This document shows, piece after piece, positions 31,320-39,612 of a stretch of 49,109 bases of DNA. Source of the DNA: Candidatus Daviesbacteria bacterium GW2011_GWA1_41_61 (GTDB lineage Bacteria; Patescibacteriota; Microgenomatia; Daviesbacterales; UBA10151). Numbering within the stretch: the stretch's first letter is position 1; each line of letters opens with the position of its first letter. Both the position numbers and the translations under genes were made by a program. The DNA is taken from positions 70,315 through 119,423 of the forward strand of contig LCBT01000002.1 of NCBI GenBank assembly GCA_000997385.1. The letters run 5' to 3'. The notes beneath the pieces are model-generated. The model saw only the letters and a list, made by a program, of their open reading frames with translations. It had not been told where the DNA came from and did no database searches.

Positions 31320-33054
31320 TCAAACCATCCGGTTTAATTTGTCAGATATTTTAGCTCCATATCAGATGGAGATTGATTTTTCGCACCTGCGGTTAGACAG
31401 CAACCTTTTCCGTAGCTTTTTTGTCTCCGGTTACCCCAGGTATGTTGAGCCTGACTGGATGGAACCGTTAATTGATTTTGACAGCTCTTTAAGTATGGCG
31501 ATGTTTATTTATCCCACCAAATCAACCGGTATTTTAGACAACCTCAAAAGAAAGATCGCCGAAATGGAAGCCACCATCGAAACTGATTTAGAGAGGGGAA
31601 GGGTCATTGACCCATCCGTCCAGGTAGCTTTAGATGATGCTCGGGAGCTTCAGGAACAGTTGGCCAAAGGAGCGGAAAGGTTTTTTCAGTACAGTTTATA
31701 TATCACCGTCCCGGCCAAAAATAAAGAAAGCCTGAGTAACACCTCCCAGCTGGTAGAATCAACCTTAGGCAGTATCTCCATTACCGCCAGGCCTACCACC
31801 TTACAAATGTATGAAGGTTTTGTTTCCACCATGCCTTTAGGCCAAGACCCCCTCTATTTAAACCATAATATGGATACCACATCTTTGGCCACCACTTTTC
31901 CTTTTGTTTCCTCCGAGCTGACTGCTTCCGAAGGGATTATTTATGGCATTAATGAGCACAACGATTCTTTAATCATCTTTGACCGATTTAGCCAGGAAAA
32001 CGCTAACTGTGTAGTTTTTGCCACCTCCGGCGCCGGAAAATCATACTTTGTTAAACTAGAAGCCTTGCGTTCCTTAATGTTTGGGACCGAGGTGATTATC
32101 ATTGACCCAGAAAGGGAATATCTTAGCTTAGCCCAAGCGGTGGGAGGGGATTATATTAACTTTTCCACCACCTCTCCGGTCAAGATCAACCCTTTTGACC
32201 TGCCAGAGGTAGCTGATAGAGGGGAGGATGAGCTGGGGAGAAAAATTCTTTCTTTGACCGGATTTTTAAAGCTGGTCTTGGGAGAGCTAAACCCCACTGA
32301 GGCAGCAGTTTTAGACCGGGCCATTAACGCCACTTACCGCCTGAAAGGTATTACCACCTCCACTCCTAAAGAACAGTTAGGAAAAATCCAACCTCCTTTA
32401 ATGGAAGACCTCTACAAAGCGATGATTGGCATGGAAGATCCTATTGCTAACTCTTTGGCTGTCAGGTTGGAGCGGTTTATCAAAGGGTCGCTGGCGGGGA
32501 TCTTTTCCACCCAATCTAATATCCAGATTCAAAACCAACTAACGGTTTTTTCAGTGAGGGATTTGCCCGATCAACTGCGCCCTTTGGCCATGTATTTAAT
32601 CTTAGATTATATCTGGACGAAGATTAGGCACAGCTTAAAAAAAAGGCTGCTGATAGTTGATGAGGCCTGGTACATGATGAGATACCCTGATTCGGCAGCC
32701 TTTTTAATTGAGATGGTCAAACGGGCGAGAAAATATTACCTGGGGGTTACCACCATCAACCAGGATGTAGAGGATTTTTTAGGTAAGGACCAAGGCAAGA
32801 TGATTATCTCCAACTCTTCGATGCAGGTTCTTTTAAAACAGGCTCCTGCCTCAATTGAAAAATTGGGTCAAACCTTCAACCTTTCTCAAGGAGAAAAAAG
32901 GCTGCTGCTCACTGCCGGGGTAGGCAGGGGATTATTTTTTGCCGGCAACAACCATGTGGCTATTCGAATTGTCGCCTCTGAGGAAGAACATAAGTTAATT
33001 ACAACTAATCCTAAAGAGATCATAGAAAAGCAGCAGGAGTCACCAGCACAGTAA
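31303..33054 (+). CDS. virB4: VirB4-type secretion ATPase
   Basis: A 583-aa ATPase of the VirB4/TraC/ConE family, the motor found in all type IV secretion systems. Walker A is ATSGAGKS (240-247), then IIIDPEREYLSLA and GGDYINFS as in the family; Walker B is RLLIVDEAW near residue 450, with TINQDVEDFL after it. It is somewhat short because the N-terminal domain is largely in the preceding gene. It powers assembly or transport at the inner face of the membrane. Its coupling partners VirD4 and VirB11 are not encoded in this window. Confidence 0.95.
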   Translation: MTADPNQTIRFNLSDILAPYQMEIDFSHLRLDSNLFRSFFVSGYPRYVEPDWMEPLIDFDSSLSMAMFIYPTKSTGILDNLKRKIAEMEATIETDLERGRVIDPSVQVALDDARELQEQLAKGAERFFQYSLYITVPAKNKESLSNTSQLVESTLGSISITARPTTLQMYEGFVSTMPLGQDPLYLNHNMDTTSLATTFPFVSSELTASEGIIYGINEHNDSLIIFDRFSQENANCVVFATSGAGKSYFVKLEALRSLMFGTEVIIIDPEREYLSLAQAVGGDYINFSTTSPVKINPFDLPEVADRGEDELGRKILSLTGFLKLVLGELNPTEAAVLDRAINATYRLKGITTSTPKEQLGKIQPPLMEDLYKAMIGMEDPIANSLAVRLERFIKGSLAGIFSTQSNIQIQNQLTVFSVRDLPDQLRPLAMYLILDYIWTKIRHSLKKRLLIVDEAWYMMRYPDSAAFLIEMVKRARKYYLGVTTINQDVEDFLGKDQGKMIISNSSMQVLLKQAPASIEKLGQTFNLSQGEKRLLLTAGVGRGLFFAGNNHVAIRIVASEEEHKLITTNPKEIIEKQQESPAQ

Positions 33055-33064
33055 AGGGGCGAAA

Positions 33065-34696
33065 ATGGCTGTTCCAGATACATTATTTTTTTTAAACCTT
33101 TTTAAAGCTATTAGGGATTTTAATAAGGATCCAGAGAAAATCCGTACCACTATTGGGGATAAAGTTTATTTTAAAAAAGATGTTGTCAAACTTTTAAAAA
33201 GGCTGCCTCATTTTAAAACTTATTGGAACATCAGCAACGAAGAGGATCTCATTAGAAAGGTTTATACGGATTTTTGGGTGGAGCGGGACAAAAATTTAGC
33301 TTTTTTAATCAGCCGGCCAGAGCCCATCCTGCCCCCCGAAGTTCATACTGAAACCAAGACTGAACCCCAAACCCAACCTGCCCTATCAGCTAAAACCATC
33401 CCTCCGATAAATCCCTTAAGTCTTATCCCTCAACCACCAGAGGTTTTAAAACAAGCTGCTGCCAACACTACTGTTTCAGCTCAAATTAAAACTAAGAAAT
33501 TAATTTCCAGAATTAAGATTGGTTCCTTGTTTTCTTATCTGGGCAAGGCTGTCTTTGGAGAAGGGACAGCCTCCGCTGCCCCCACGCCCCCTTCTACTTC
33601 TCTTGCCCCCTCTGTCTCCCCCACCTTCCCAACTCCCCTTCCTCAAAGAAGTCAGGAGAAAGCCTACCCCATTGGCACCCCAGCCTACAAAAAGTTTGAA
33701 GTCCCCTCTTTTTTGAAAAATATTGCCAGCAGCTTACAAATTAAGGCCGGAAGGGCTATCTCCCGTTATGGAAGGCTAAAATTTATCACCTCCTTAGTCT
33801 TTGGAGGAGCAGGGGGAGGACTGGCTGCCTTATCAGGGGTTTCCCCAATGGGAGTTTTGGCTTCTTCAGCTTTAGGGTTTGGCTTCCCTAACTTTATTAC
33901 CAGTAGAGTTGGAGGAACGCTGCTTAGGGGTGGAGGAGGCTTAGCTTTTAAGGCTGGTAGTAAAGCCGCCTTGACAGCTGCCGGGCCGGTAGGCTGGGGA
34001 ATAGCTATTGCCAGCTCAGGGACACTCAGAAAAATAGTTAAATGGGTAGCAGTAGGAATAGGAGTGTTTATTTTGTTCTTTCTAATCCAAAACCCTTTCG
34101 GGCTTTCCAAAGGTACGGGGTTACTGCTACTGCCAGAACTCGGCGAAGCCGCTCCTATAGGAGATTACCCTCCTCAAGGACCTCCCCCAACTAACAGCTC
34201 TTTATTTTCTTGTCCTGTTGCAGGGGGAGCTATTACCTGTGGTAGTATCTATACACCCTCTAATAGTTGCGGTCATTGTGACAGCTCTTACATTTCACAG
34301 CCTTATTATGCTAATCTATGTAGCCAATATCCTTATAATGCCTTGGCTATTGACGTTGGAGGAGCTGCAGGTTCTCCAGTCTATCTGCCTTATATAGGAC
34401 AAGATTCTGTCGACTGGTACTATATTCGACCTGAGCCTAAAAGTAGCGGTGAGATGATTAAGGGGTTTACAGCCACTGTGGGAACAACAAAATATTATCT
34501 TCAGTTACACCATCTAAAAAATGATGGTAGCCAAGTAAATCTAAGCGTCCCAATTAAATCCGGGCAAGTAGCCGGACAGATATGCACAAATAGCGATTGT
34601 GATCATACCCATATCCAATTGGCAAATGGGTCTGCTTTATGGCAAATCAATACCTGGCTTGATGCGGGTAAATATTTTGAGTGTCGAATTATATAA
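33065..34696 (+). CDS. Membrane protein with a degenerate M23/LytM-like C-terminal domain
   Basis: A 543-aa protein: a soluble N-terminal domain (about 1-80, with KKDVVKLLKRLPHFKTYW), a long Pro-rich linker, several Gly/Ala-rich hydrophobic segments (about 235-360), and a C-terminal domain outside the membrane. The last part resembles an M23 peptidase barrel: AIDVGGAAGSPVYLP for the HxxxD region, YYLQLHHLK, and DHTHIQL for HxH. The first zinc His is replaced by Ala, so catalysis is doubtful. T4SS loci usually include a wall hydrolase; this may be its relic or a glycan-binding version. Confidence 0.78.
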   Translation: MAVPDTLFFLNLFKAIRDFNKDPEKIRTTIGDKVYFKKDVVKLLKRLPHFKTYWNISNEEDLIRKVYTDFWVERDKNLAFLISRPEPILPPEVHTETKTEPQTQPALSAKTIPPINPLSLIPQPPEVLKQAAANTTVSAQIKTKKLISRIKIGSLFSYLGKAVFGEGTASAAPTPPSTSLAPSVSPTFPTPLPQRSQEKAYPIGTPAYKKFEVPSFLKNIASSLQIKAGRAISRYGRLKFITSLVFGGAGGGLAALSGVSPMGVLASSALGFGFPNFITSRVGGTLLRGGGGLAFKAGSKAALTAAGPVGWGIAIASSGTLRKIVKWVAVGIGVFILFFLIQNPFGLSKGTGLLLLPELGEAAPIGDYPPQGPPPTNSSLFSCPVAGGAITCGSIYTPSNSCGHCDSSYISQPYYANLCSQYPYNALAIDVGGAAGSPVYLPYIGQDSVDWYYIRPEPKSSGEMIKGFTATVGTTKYYLQLHHLKNDGSQVNLSVPIKSGQVAGQICTNSDCDHTHIQLANGSALWQINTWLDAGKYFECRII

Positions 34697-34713
34697 GGTA
34701 AAATAGAATTGGT

Positions 34714-35178
34714 ATGCATAAAACTAAATTTTTAGTTATCGGGTTATTTATATTACTAGTCATTTTAGTTGTACTCGCTATCAGGAGTAGCTTAAAAAAT
34801 GAAAATAATATTCCTATAACACCCTCACCCACCAAAGCCCAGCTCCCAAAATTTAACCTATTAGAAATAAAACCTAAGGAGGACACTTCTCAATCCTATC
34901 TCCCTATCACTCAGATAGAGTTTTCTTTTAATGCCAAAGTAAACCCTCAAAAATTCTATTATCAGGTTTCCCCCGAAGTAAAAACTAAGGTCGATATTAA
35001 ACCAGAAACGGATAATATCCTAATTCTTTCTCCAGAAATTATCTGGCAACCAGGTATTACAACCATTACTGTTCTTCCTCATACCACCTCCAATGACGGC
35101 AAAGCTTTAGGTCAATCTTTTACCTATCAAATAAATACAGCCTTTCCCAAAACACCCGATATCGATGTACACTATTAA
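34714..35178 (+). CDS. Membrane-anchored protein with an Ig-like (Big_5) domain, copy 1
   Basis: A 154-aa protein with an N-terminal membrane helix (about 5-24), a Ser/Pro linker and one Ig-like domain of about 100 residues (PITQIEFSFNAKVNPQKFYYQVSP, ILILSPEIIWQPGITTITVLPHTTSNDGKAL). The pattern 'i-i-Fs-----------v-p------------l-i-p---l-pgt-Y-i-i-----d--G' is that of Big_5/SbsA Ig-like domains. It lies 8 nt before a similar gene, so the two probably arose by duplication. It is probably an outside structural or adhesive component. Confidence 0.72.
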   Translation: MHKTKFLVIGLFILLVILVVLAIRSSLKNENNIPITPSPTKAQLPKFNLLEIKPKEDTSQSYLPITQIEFSFNAKVNPQKFYYQVSPEVKTKVDIKPETDNILILSPEIIWQPGITTITVLPHTTSNDGKALGQSFTYQINTAFPKTPDIDVHY

Positions 35179-35185
35179 ATAACCT

Positions 35186-35656
35186 ATGTCTAATCTGACC
35201 TTTAAACAAAAGATTATAGCTATTGTAACTACTGTGGGGATCATCTTAATCTTGATCTTCCAACAAGGTTTATATTCTAAAGAAGCTCCAGTTTTAGATA
35301 CCCAAACCTCACCCACTCCTACTATAGAAACTAGTGCTGAACCTAAGATCTTATCTACCAACCCCTCTCCTTTGGAGGAAGCAGTCTTTGTACCTACCCA
35401 AGAATTTATTGAAATCAATCTCAATCAATCTTTAGTTAACGGACCGGAGTTTAAGATTAAATTTGAGCCTCAGATAGAATATAAAACTGAGTTAACAAAC
35501 CAAAAGAAAACTGCTAAGATTATTTTTACTAAACCCCTTAAATTGGGACAAAGTTATACTTTGTTTATCTCACCAGACACTAAGTTTGAAGAAGGAAATA
35601 GGCTGTCGGGAGAGGTAGTTTACCATTTTAGGACTATTGAGTACCGGGGGATTTAA
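35186..35656 (+). CDS. Membrane-anchored protein with an Ig-like (Big_5) domain, copy 2
   Basis: A 156-aa protein with the same plan as its upstream neighbour: an N-terminal helix (about 9-25), a Thr/Pro linker, and an Ig-like domain (FVPTQEFIEINLNQSL, AKIIFTKPLKLGQSYTLFISPD, GEVVYHFRT). The two proteins are clearly diverged. The stop codon overlaps the dnaN stop on the other strand by 4 nt, so the genes converge without spare sequence. Confidence 0.72.
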   Translation: MSNLTFKQKIIAIVTTVGIILILIFQQGLYSKEAPVLDTQTSPTPTIETSAEPKILSTNPSPLEEAVFVPTQEFIEINLNQSLVNGPEFKIKFEPQIEYKTELTNQKKTAKIIFTKPLKLGQSYTLFISPDTKFEEGNRLSGEVVYHFRTIEYRGI

Positions 35657-36753
35657 CTTAAATTAACCGGCATAATGATATATTGCAAGCCCTCTTCCCC
35701 CATTGGTTTAATGATTGCTGCTGATAGATTCCCCGAAAGTTCCAACATTACCTGAGAAGTATTAAAAGCTGATAGAGCCTCTTGTAAAAACTTGGTGTTA
35801 AAAGCAATCTGAATCTCCTCCCCTTCTGACTTTGCTTCCACATCCTTTTTTTGGCTCCCCAACTCTTTAGCCTCAGAGGTTAGGACCAACTTGGTGGGTA
35901 AATTTTTAACCTTTAAAATATTAGCTTCAGTTTTAGCAAAGACTGAAGCAAGTTTTACGGCTTTTAAAAACTCGCCTCTCTCTATAATTACCCTGGCTTT
36001 AGTCTCTGAGGGGATAATCTTCTCCCAAGCCGGGAATTGGCCTTCAATTAACCGGGAAGACAGTTGAGTATTACCGAAAGAGAAAATCATCTGATTTTGA
36101 TCATCAGAGATAGAAATTTTAATACCATCAACATTTTCTTCTGAGATCAACCTCATCACCTCTTCAAAAGTCCGCCGAGGGATTAAAGCCTTAAAATTGG
36201 TATCTTCTTGAGTATTAACAACCTTGTGAGCCAGTCTATAGCCGTCAGTGGCCACCAGTTGTAGTTTTTTCTCTTTGATCTCAGTCAAAATCCCCGTTAA
36301 AACCGGCCGGCCGTCATCGATGGCTGCTGAAAAGGTCACTTGAGGTAAAGATTTCAAAAGAACCTGAGGATCCACCACTACCGCTTCTTTGCCGGTTAAA
36401 GGAATAGCGGGGAACTCTGAAGCCGGAATACCGTTAATCTGTGAAGAGAAGGTGGTGGTGGATATTTGCAGCTGGTCCAAAGAGGAAGTAAAATCTATTT
36501 TTTCTCCCACTAAATTAGACACTACCTCAACTAATATTTTGGCCGGCACAGTTACCTCTCCCTCTTCTTCAATTTCAGCTTTAATAAATTTAACTACCCC
36601 TATTTCTAAATTAGTAGCTGCCAATTTCAGTTTCCCTGCTTCAGTTTGCAGTAAGATATTACCTAAAACCGGCAGTTGGGATCTAACTCCACAACAGCGG
36701 GAGACAGCAGATAAAGCCGGTATTAAATCTTGTTGTAGTATTGTAAATTTCAT
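35653..36753 (-). CDS. dnaN: DNA polymerase III beta subunit (sliding clamp)
   Basis: A 366-aa clamp protein made of three similar domains, which encircles DNA and tethers polymerase III. Family features: MKFTILQQDLIPALSAVSRCCGVRSQLPVLGNILLQ, LVATDGYRLAHKVV in the middle, NTKFLQEALSAF and the C-terminal YIIMPVNL that builds the peptide-binding pocket. The length is normal. It follows the nuclease-like gene by 11 nt, downstream of the putative origin. Confidence 0.97.
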   Translation of the reverse strand: MKFTILQQDLIPALSAVSRCCGVRSQLPVLGNILLQTEAGKLKLAATNLEIGVVKFIKAEIEEEGEVTVPAKILVEVVSNLVGEKIDFTSSLDQLQISTTTFSSQINGIPASEFPAIPLTGKEAVVVDPQVLLKSLPQVTFSAAIDDGRPVLTGILTEIKEKKLQLVATDGYRLAHKVVNTQEDTNFKALIPRRTFEEVMRLISEENVDGIKISISDDQNQMIFSFGNTQLSSRLIEGQFPAWEKIIPSETKARVIIERGEFLKAVKLASVFAKTEANILKVKNLPTKLVLTSEAKELGSQKKDVEAKSEGEEIQIAFNTKFLQEALSAFNTSQVMLELSGNLSAAIIKPMGEEGLQYIIMPVNLS

Positions 36754-36764
36754 AATTAATTCAG

Positions 36765-37220
36765 CTAATCCCTCCCGGTGTTGGCAGAAACCAATCGGTG
36801 GACTTCTTCTTCAGTGACTCTAATTAGCCTAAAATGGACTCGGCCCGCTGCTATGAGGTTTTTAATGTGTTTTTCCTCATCTGTCAAGATAGCAAGTTTA
36901 CCGGATTTAACTTCTATAAAATCAATCCGCTCGTTATTTTTAACACCAATAAAATCAATCGGCCAACCCAAAGGAATGATCCGGTCATAATCATATCTAA
37001 GTTCGGCATAAGTTAAAAGTTCAGCCATTTTTCCTTTTTGGGGATTAATTGATCCTTGAATAGTTTGTAAAACTCTTAAGGGTAAATCTTGAACTTGCCG
37101 ATAAAGATCTATTAAATCAGTCGGGATATCACCCTGAGGTTTAGAATGAAGCCGGCCAAAAAGATAAACTATAAATAACACTAAAATTCCGACAATAATA
37201 TAAATCCAATTAAAATCCAT
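36765..37220 (-). CDS. Membrane-anchored Holliday-junction-resolvase-related endonuclease (PF10107-like)
   Basis: A 151-aa protein with one N-terminal membrane helix (about 5-21) and a PD-(D/E)XK domain: KMAELLTYAEL (E), PIDFIGV (D), IDFIEVKSGK (ExK) and the end VHFRLIRV. This is the 'endonuclease related to archaeal Holliday junction resolvase' family, common in CPR and in phage-like contexts. The active-site residues appear intact. The position between oriC and dnaN is unusual and may point to a link with replication or DNA uptake. Confidence 0.82.
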   Translation of the reverse strand: MDFNWIYIIVGILVLFIVYLFGRLHSKPQGDIPTDLIDLYRQVQDLPLRVLQTIQGSINPQKGKMAELLTYAELRYDYDRIIPLGWPIDFIGVKNNERIDFIEVKSGKLAILTDEEKHIKNLIAAGRVHFRLIRVTEEEVHRLVSANTGRD

Positions 37221-37490
37221 AGATTATTTTACTTATCCACCTTTATTTTAGATAAATTCTTAATATATTTATACAGTAGTAAGTATTTATAGGGTCTGTT
37301 TATAAGTGGATATTTAGCTTCCAGTTGTGGTTTCATTGATGGTGGATAATTTAAAAAAACCTTCTTAATCTCATAAAAGTGATTTTAAAACATTGGCGAC
37401 CCTTTAAATTTCGCCTTTATTTGGTGTGTAAAAAGTATAACATAATGTGGATATCTTTGGGGATAAGTTAAGTAGTAGTGTGGATAAATA
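37221..37490. other. Putative chromosomal origin of replication (oriC)
   Basis: This AT-rich gap follows dnaA and holds five DnaA-box-like 9-mers. TGTGGATAA at 37479-37487 is exact. One-mismatch boxes are at 37233-37241 (TTATCCACC), 37341-37349, 37446-37454 and 37458-37466. AGTAGTAG next to the exact box (37471-37478) resembles a DnaA-trio, and TTAATATATTTATA (37260-37273) could be the unwinding element. The dnaA-oriC-dnaN placement is the commonest bacterial arrangement. Confidence 0.75.
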
Positions 37491-38849
37491 TTATTGGAGG
37501 GCTTGTTTTATCTCAATTAACATCCTTTGAATCTCTCTATCCCTACTGACAGCCTCAGTGATTTTTTCCACACCATGCATAATAGTGGTGTGATCCCTTC
37601 CACCCAATAAATCTCCAATTCTTTCATAAGGCAGCTTACACTCCTTATAAAGTAGGTACATGGCCATCTGTCTGGGTAGCACTAGTCCCTTTTTTCTTCT
37701 GGGGCCAGTTATATCGGCCATCTTAATATCAAAGTATTGGTTAATCTCAGCCAAAACCTTTTTATATTCCAGTTTCTGTCCATTGGTTGAAAGTGAGGGT
37801 TGGCCTAAAAACTTTCGGACCGTCTCTTCAGTTAAAACCTGCCCCATCAGTTTAGTGTTTTGAATAATTTGCAGTAGTTTTCCTTCCAACTCCCGGGCAT
37901 TAGTGGGCATACTTTCAGCAATTAAGGTTAAGATCTCCCCAGGAATAAGATCTCCTTTTTCCGCACACCTGGCTTTTAAAATAGCTACCCGGGTATCAAA
38001 ATCCGGTTGTTGGATATCTACCATCAGTCCTCCTTGGAAACGGGAAGCGAGCCGGGATTCCAGTTTTTGGATCTCGTTGGGAGGGCGGTCTGAGGTTAAC
38101 ACTATCTGGGAGTTTTTAGCTTGCAGTTCATTGAAGGTATGGAAAAATTCTTCCTGGGTAGAATCCCGACCGCTGATAAATTGGATATCATCAACTAACA
38201 ACAGATCACAGGCTCGATATTTAGCCCTAAATTCCCCGGTTCTTTTAGTTTGGATGCCCTGTACTAGATCATTCATAAATTTTTCTGAGGAACAATAAAT
38301 TATTTTAAAATAAGGGTTTTTATTAAGAAGTGCTTGGCCAATGGCGTGCATTAGGTGAGTTTTCCCTACTCCGGTACCTCCATAAATAAATAAGGGGTTA
38401 TAGCTTATTCCAGGGTTTTGGACTACTGCTTGGGCTGCAGCATAAGCCAGATTATTAGACAGTCCCACCACAAAACTGGCTAAGGTATATTTAGGGTTTA
38501 AACTACTATGGGAAAAAGAGGGAATATTAGGAGTAAACTGCAACTCTGCTTCCTCTTTTGGGGGGTTAGAGGCGGTTAAGCTGGAATCAACCTTAAAATC
38601 TAACGGCATGGAAGATCCAAAAACTTTTTCTACTGAAGATTGGATAACTGTGAGAAACCTTTTTTCCAAACTCTCTTTAATAAAAGCATGACGGACTTTA
38701 ATAGTAAGCGTCCCCTCGCTGTTGATCTGTCCAGAAGTCTGAGCGAACCAAGTACGGAAGTTAGCTGGATTGATCTGATCTTTGATATTATCTAAAACTT
38801 GGGTCCATTGTTTATCCACACTGCAAATCTTAGTGCAAAAGTTATCCAC
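37491..38849 (-). CDS. dnaA: Chromosomal replication initiator DnaA
   Basis: A 452-aa (or 442-aa) initiator. Domain I starts near QWTQVLDNIKDQINPANFRTWF. The AAA+ domain has Walker A GGTGVGKT, Walker B LLLVDDIQF and sensor NARELEGKL. Domain IV carries the DnaA-box-binding helix GGRDHTTIMHGVEKI. Two GTG starts compete: 38849 and 38819; both sit inside exact DnaA boxes and neither has a clear Shine-Dalgarno site. The predicted transcription start near 38858 leaves room for 38849. DnaA binding at these boxes would block its own expression. Confidence 0.97.
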   Translation of the reverse strand: MDNFCTKICSVDKQWTQVLDNIKDQINPANFRTWFAQTSGQINSEGTLTIKVRHAFIKESLEKRFLTVIQSSVEKVFGSSMPLDFKVDSSLTASNPPKEEAELQFTPNIPSFSHSSLNPKYTLASFVVGLSNNLAYAAAQAVVQNPGISYNPLFIYGGTGVGKTHLMHAIGQALLNKNPYFKIIYCSSEKFMNDLVQGIQTKRTGEFRAKYRACDLLLVDDIQFISGRDSTQEEFFHTFNELQAKNSQIVLTSDRPPNEIQKLESRLASRFQGGLMVDIQQPDFDTRVAILKARCAEKGDLIPGEILTLIAESMPTNARELEGKLLQIIQNTKLMGQVLTEETVRKFLGQPSLSTNGQKLEYKKVLAEINQYFDIKMADITGPRRKKGLVLPRQMAMYLLYKECKLPYERIGDLLGGRDHTTIMHGVEKITEAVSRDREIQRMLIEIKQALQ

Positions 38850-38892
38850 AGAAAAGATAGAGGAAATATAAATTAGTAGATCAGTTGCACAA
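38812..38892 (-). promoter_or_regulatory. dnaA promoter with two exact DnaA boxes
   Basis: The -35 TTGTGC (38887-38892), a 16-nt spacer and -10 TATATT (38865-38870). Exact TTATCCACA boxes lie at 38812-38820 and 38842-38850, downstream of the predicted start and overlapping both candidate GTG codons. This fits autorepression. The -35 overlaps that of the divergent rpmH promoter. Confidence 0.65.
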
Positions 38893-38913
38893 AATTTCCA
38901 TTTATCTTAAAAT
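38885..38913 (+). promoter_or_regulatory. Promoter of the rpmH operon
   Basis: The -35 TTGCAC (38885-38890), a 17-nt spacer and -10 TAAAAT (38908-38913). AAGGAG precedes the ATG at 38934 by 9 nt. Confidence 0.7.
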
Positions 38914-38933
38914 ACATTTAAGGAGTAAAGAAT

Positions 38934-39071
38934 ATGCCTAAAAGAACTTGGCAACCCAAAAAGTTGAAAAGAGCGAGGAAACATGGCTTTTTAGCCAGAA
39001 TGCTGACTGCTGACGGAAGGAATGTCTTAAAAAGAAGAAGAGCTAAGGGTAGGGTAAGGTTAGTTGTTTAA
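38934..39071 (+). CDS. rpmH: 50S ribosomal protein L34
   Basis: A 45-aa protein beginning [20 protein letters not shown] and continuing [20 protein letters not shown], an unmistakable L34. It has an AAGGAG ribosome-binding site. The TAATG overlap with rnpA (1 nt shared) shows coupling. It starts the rpmH-rnpA-yidD-yidC-jag series, the standard order next to dnaA. Confidence 0.98.
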   Translation: MPKRTWQPKKLKRARKHGFLARMLTADGRNVLKRRRAKGRVRLVV

Positions 39072-39412
39072 TGTTATCCAAAGATAAAAGGCTAAATTTA
39101 AAAAGGGATTTTCAGTGGGTGGCCTCTGGGGAAAAGATCAGCTCTGAGATTGTCAAACTTTTTTATCGGTATGGGGAAAATAATCAAGCCCAAGTAGGGA
39201 TAGCTGTTTCTTCCTCTGTTTTTAAAAAAGCAGTCCAAAGAAATAGAGCCAGAAGGTTGGTTTCAACAGCTTTTGAAGCTTTATACCCTAATCTTTCTCA
39301 ACAGGTAAAGATTATAGCAATCCCTAGGCAGGGTGTTTTAAAATTAAATCCTGCAAAGATTTTAAATTATTTAAAATCTTTGCTTAAAAAAAGGAATTTA
39401 CTAAAAAAATGA
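39071..39412 (+). CDS. rnpA: Ribonuclease P protein component
   Basis: A 113-aa basic protein that helps RNase P RNA cleave the 5' ends of pre-tRNAs. Visible signatures: RLNLKRDFQWV, QVGIAVSSSVFKKAVQRNRARRLV (the RNR motif, RNRARR) and KIIAIPRQG. The RNA subunit gene is not in the window. It overlaps yidD by 4 nt. Confidence 0.94.
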   Translation: MLSKDKRLNLKRDFQWVASGEKISSEIVKLFYRYGENNQAQVGIAVSSSVFKKAVQRNRARRLVSTAFEALYPNLSQQVKIIAIPRQGVLKLNPAKILNYLKSLLKKRNLLKK

Positions 39413-39612
39413 TTAAACAAATAGTGTTACTGCTGATTGATTTTTATAGAAATTACTTATCCTTTGATAAGGGGTTGTTGTCAGTCCTGGCTCCTGGAGG
39501 GGCTTGTAAGTACTCCCCAACCTGCTCTTTATATACTAGACAAATGGTTATAAAATATGGAATGATCAAAGGACTACTTTTAGGAGGTAAAAGAATTTTA
39601 TCATGTCGATAA
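39409..39612 (+). CDS. yidD: Membrane protein insertion efficiency factor YidD
   Basis: A 67-aa protein with the family pattern FYRNYLS, CKYSPTCSLYTRQMVIKYGMIKGLLLGGKRILSC. YidD helps YidC-dependent insertion at the inner membrane. It overlaps rnpA by 4 nt and yidC by 10 nt, so all are translated together. Confidence 0.95.
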   Translation: MIKQIVLLLIDFYRNYLSFDKGLLSVLAPGGACKYSPTCSLYTRQMVIKYGMIKGLLLGGKRILSCR

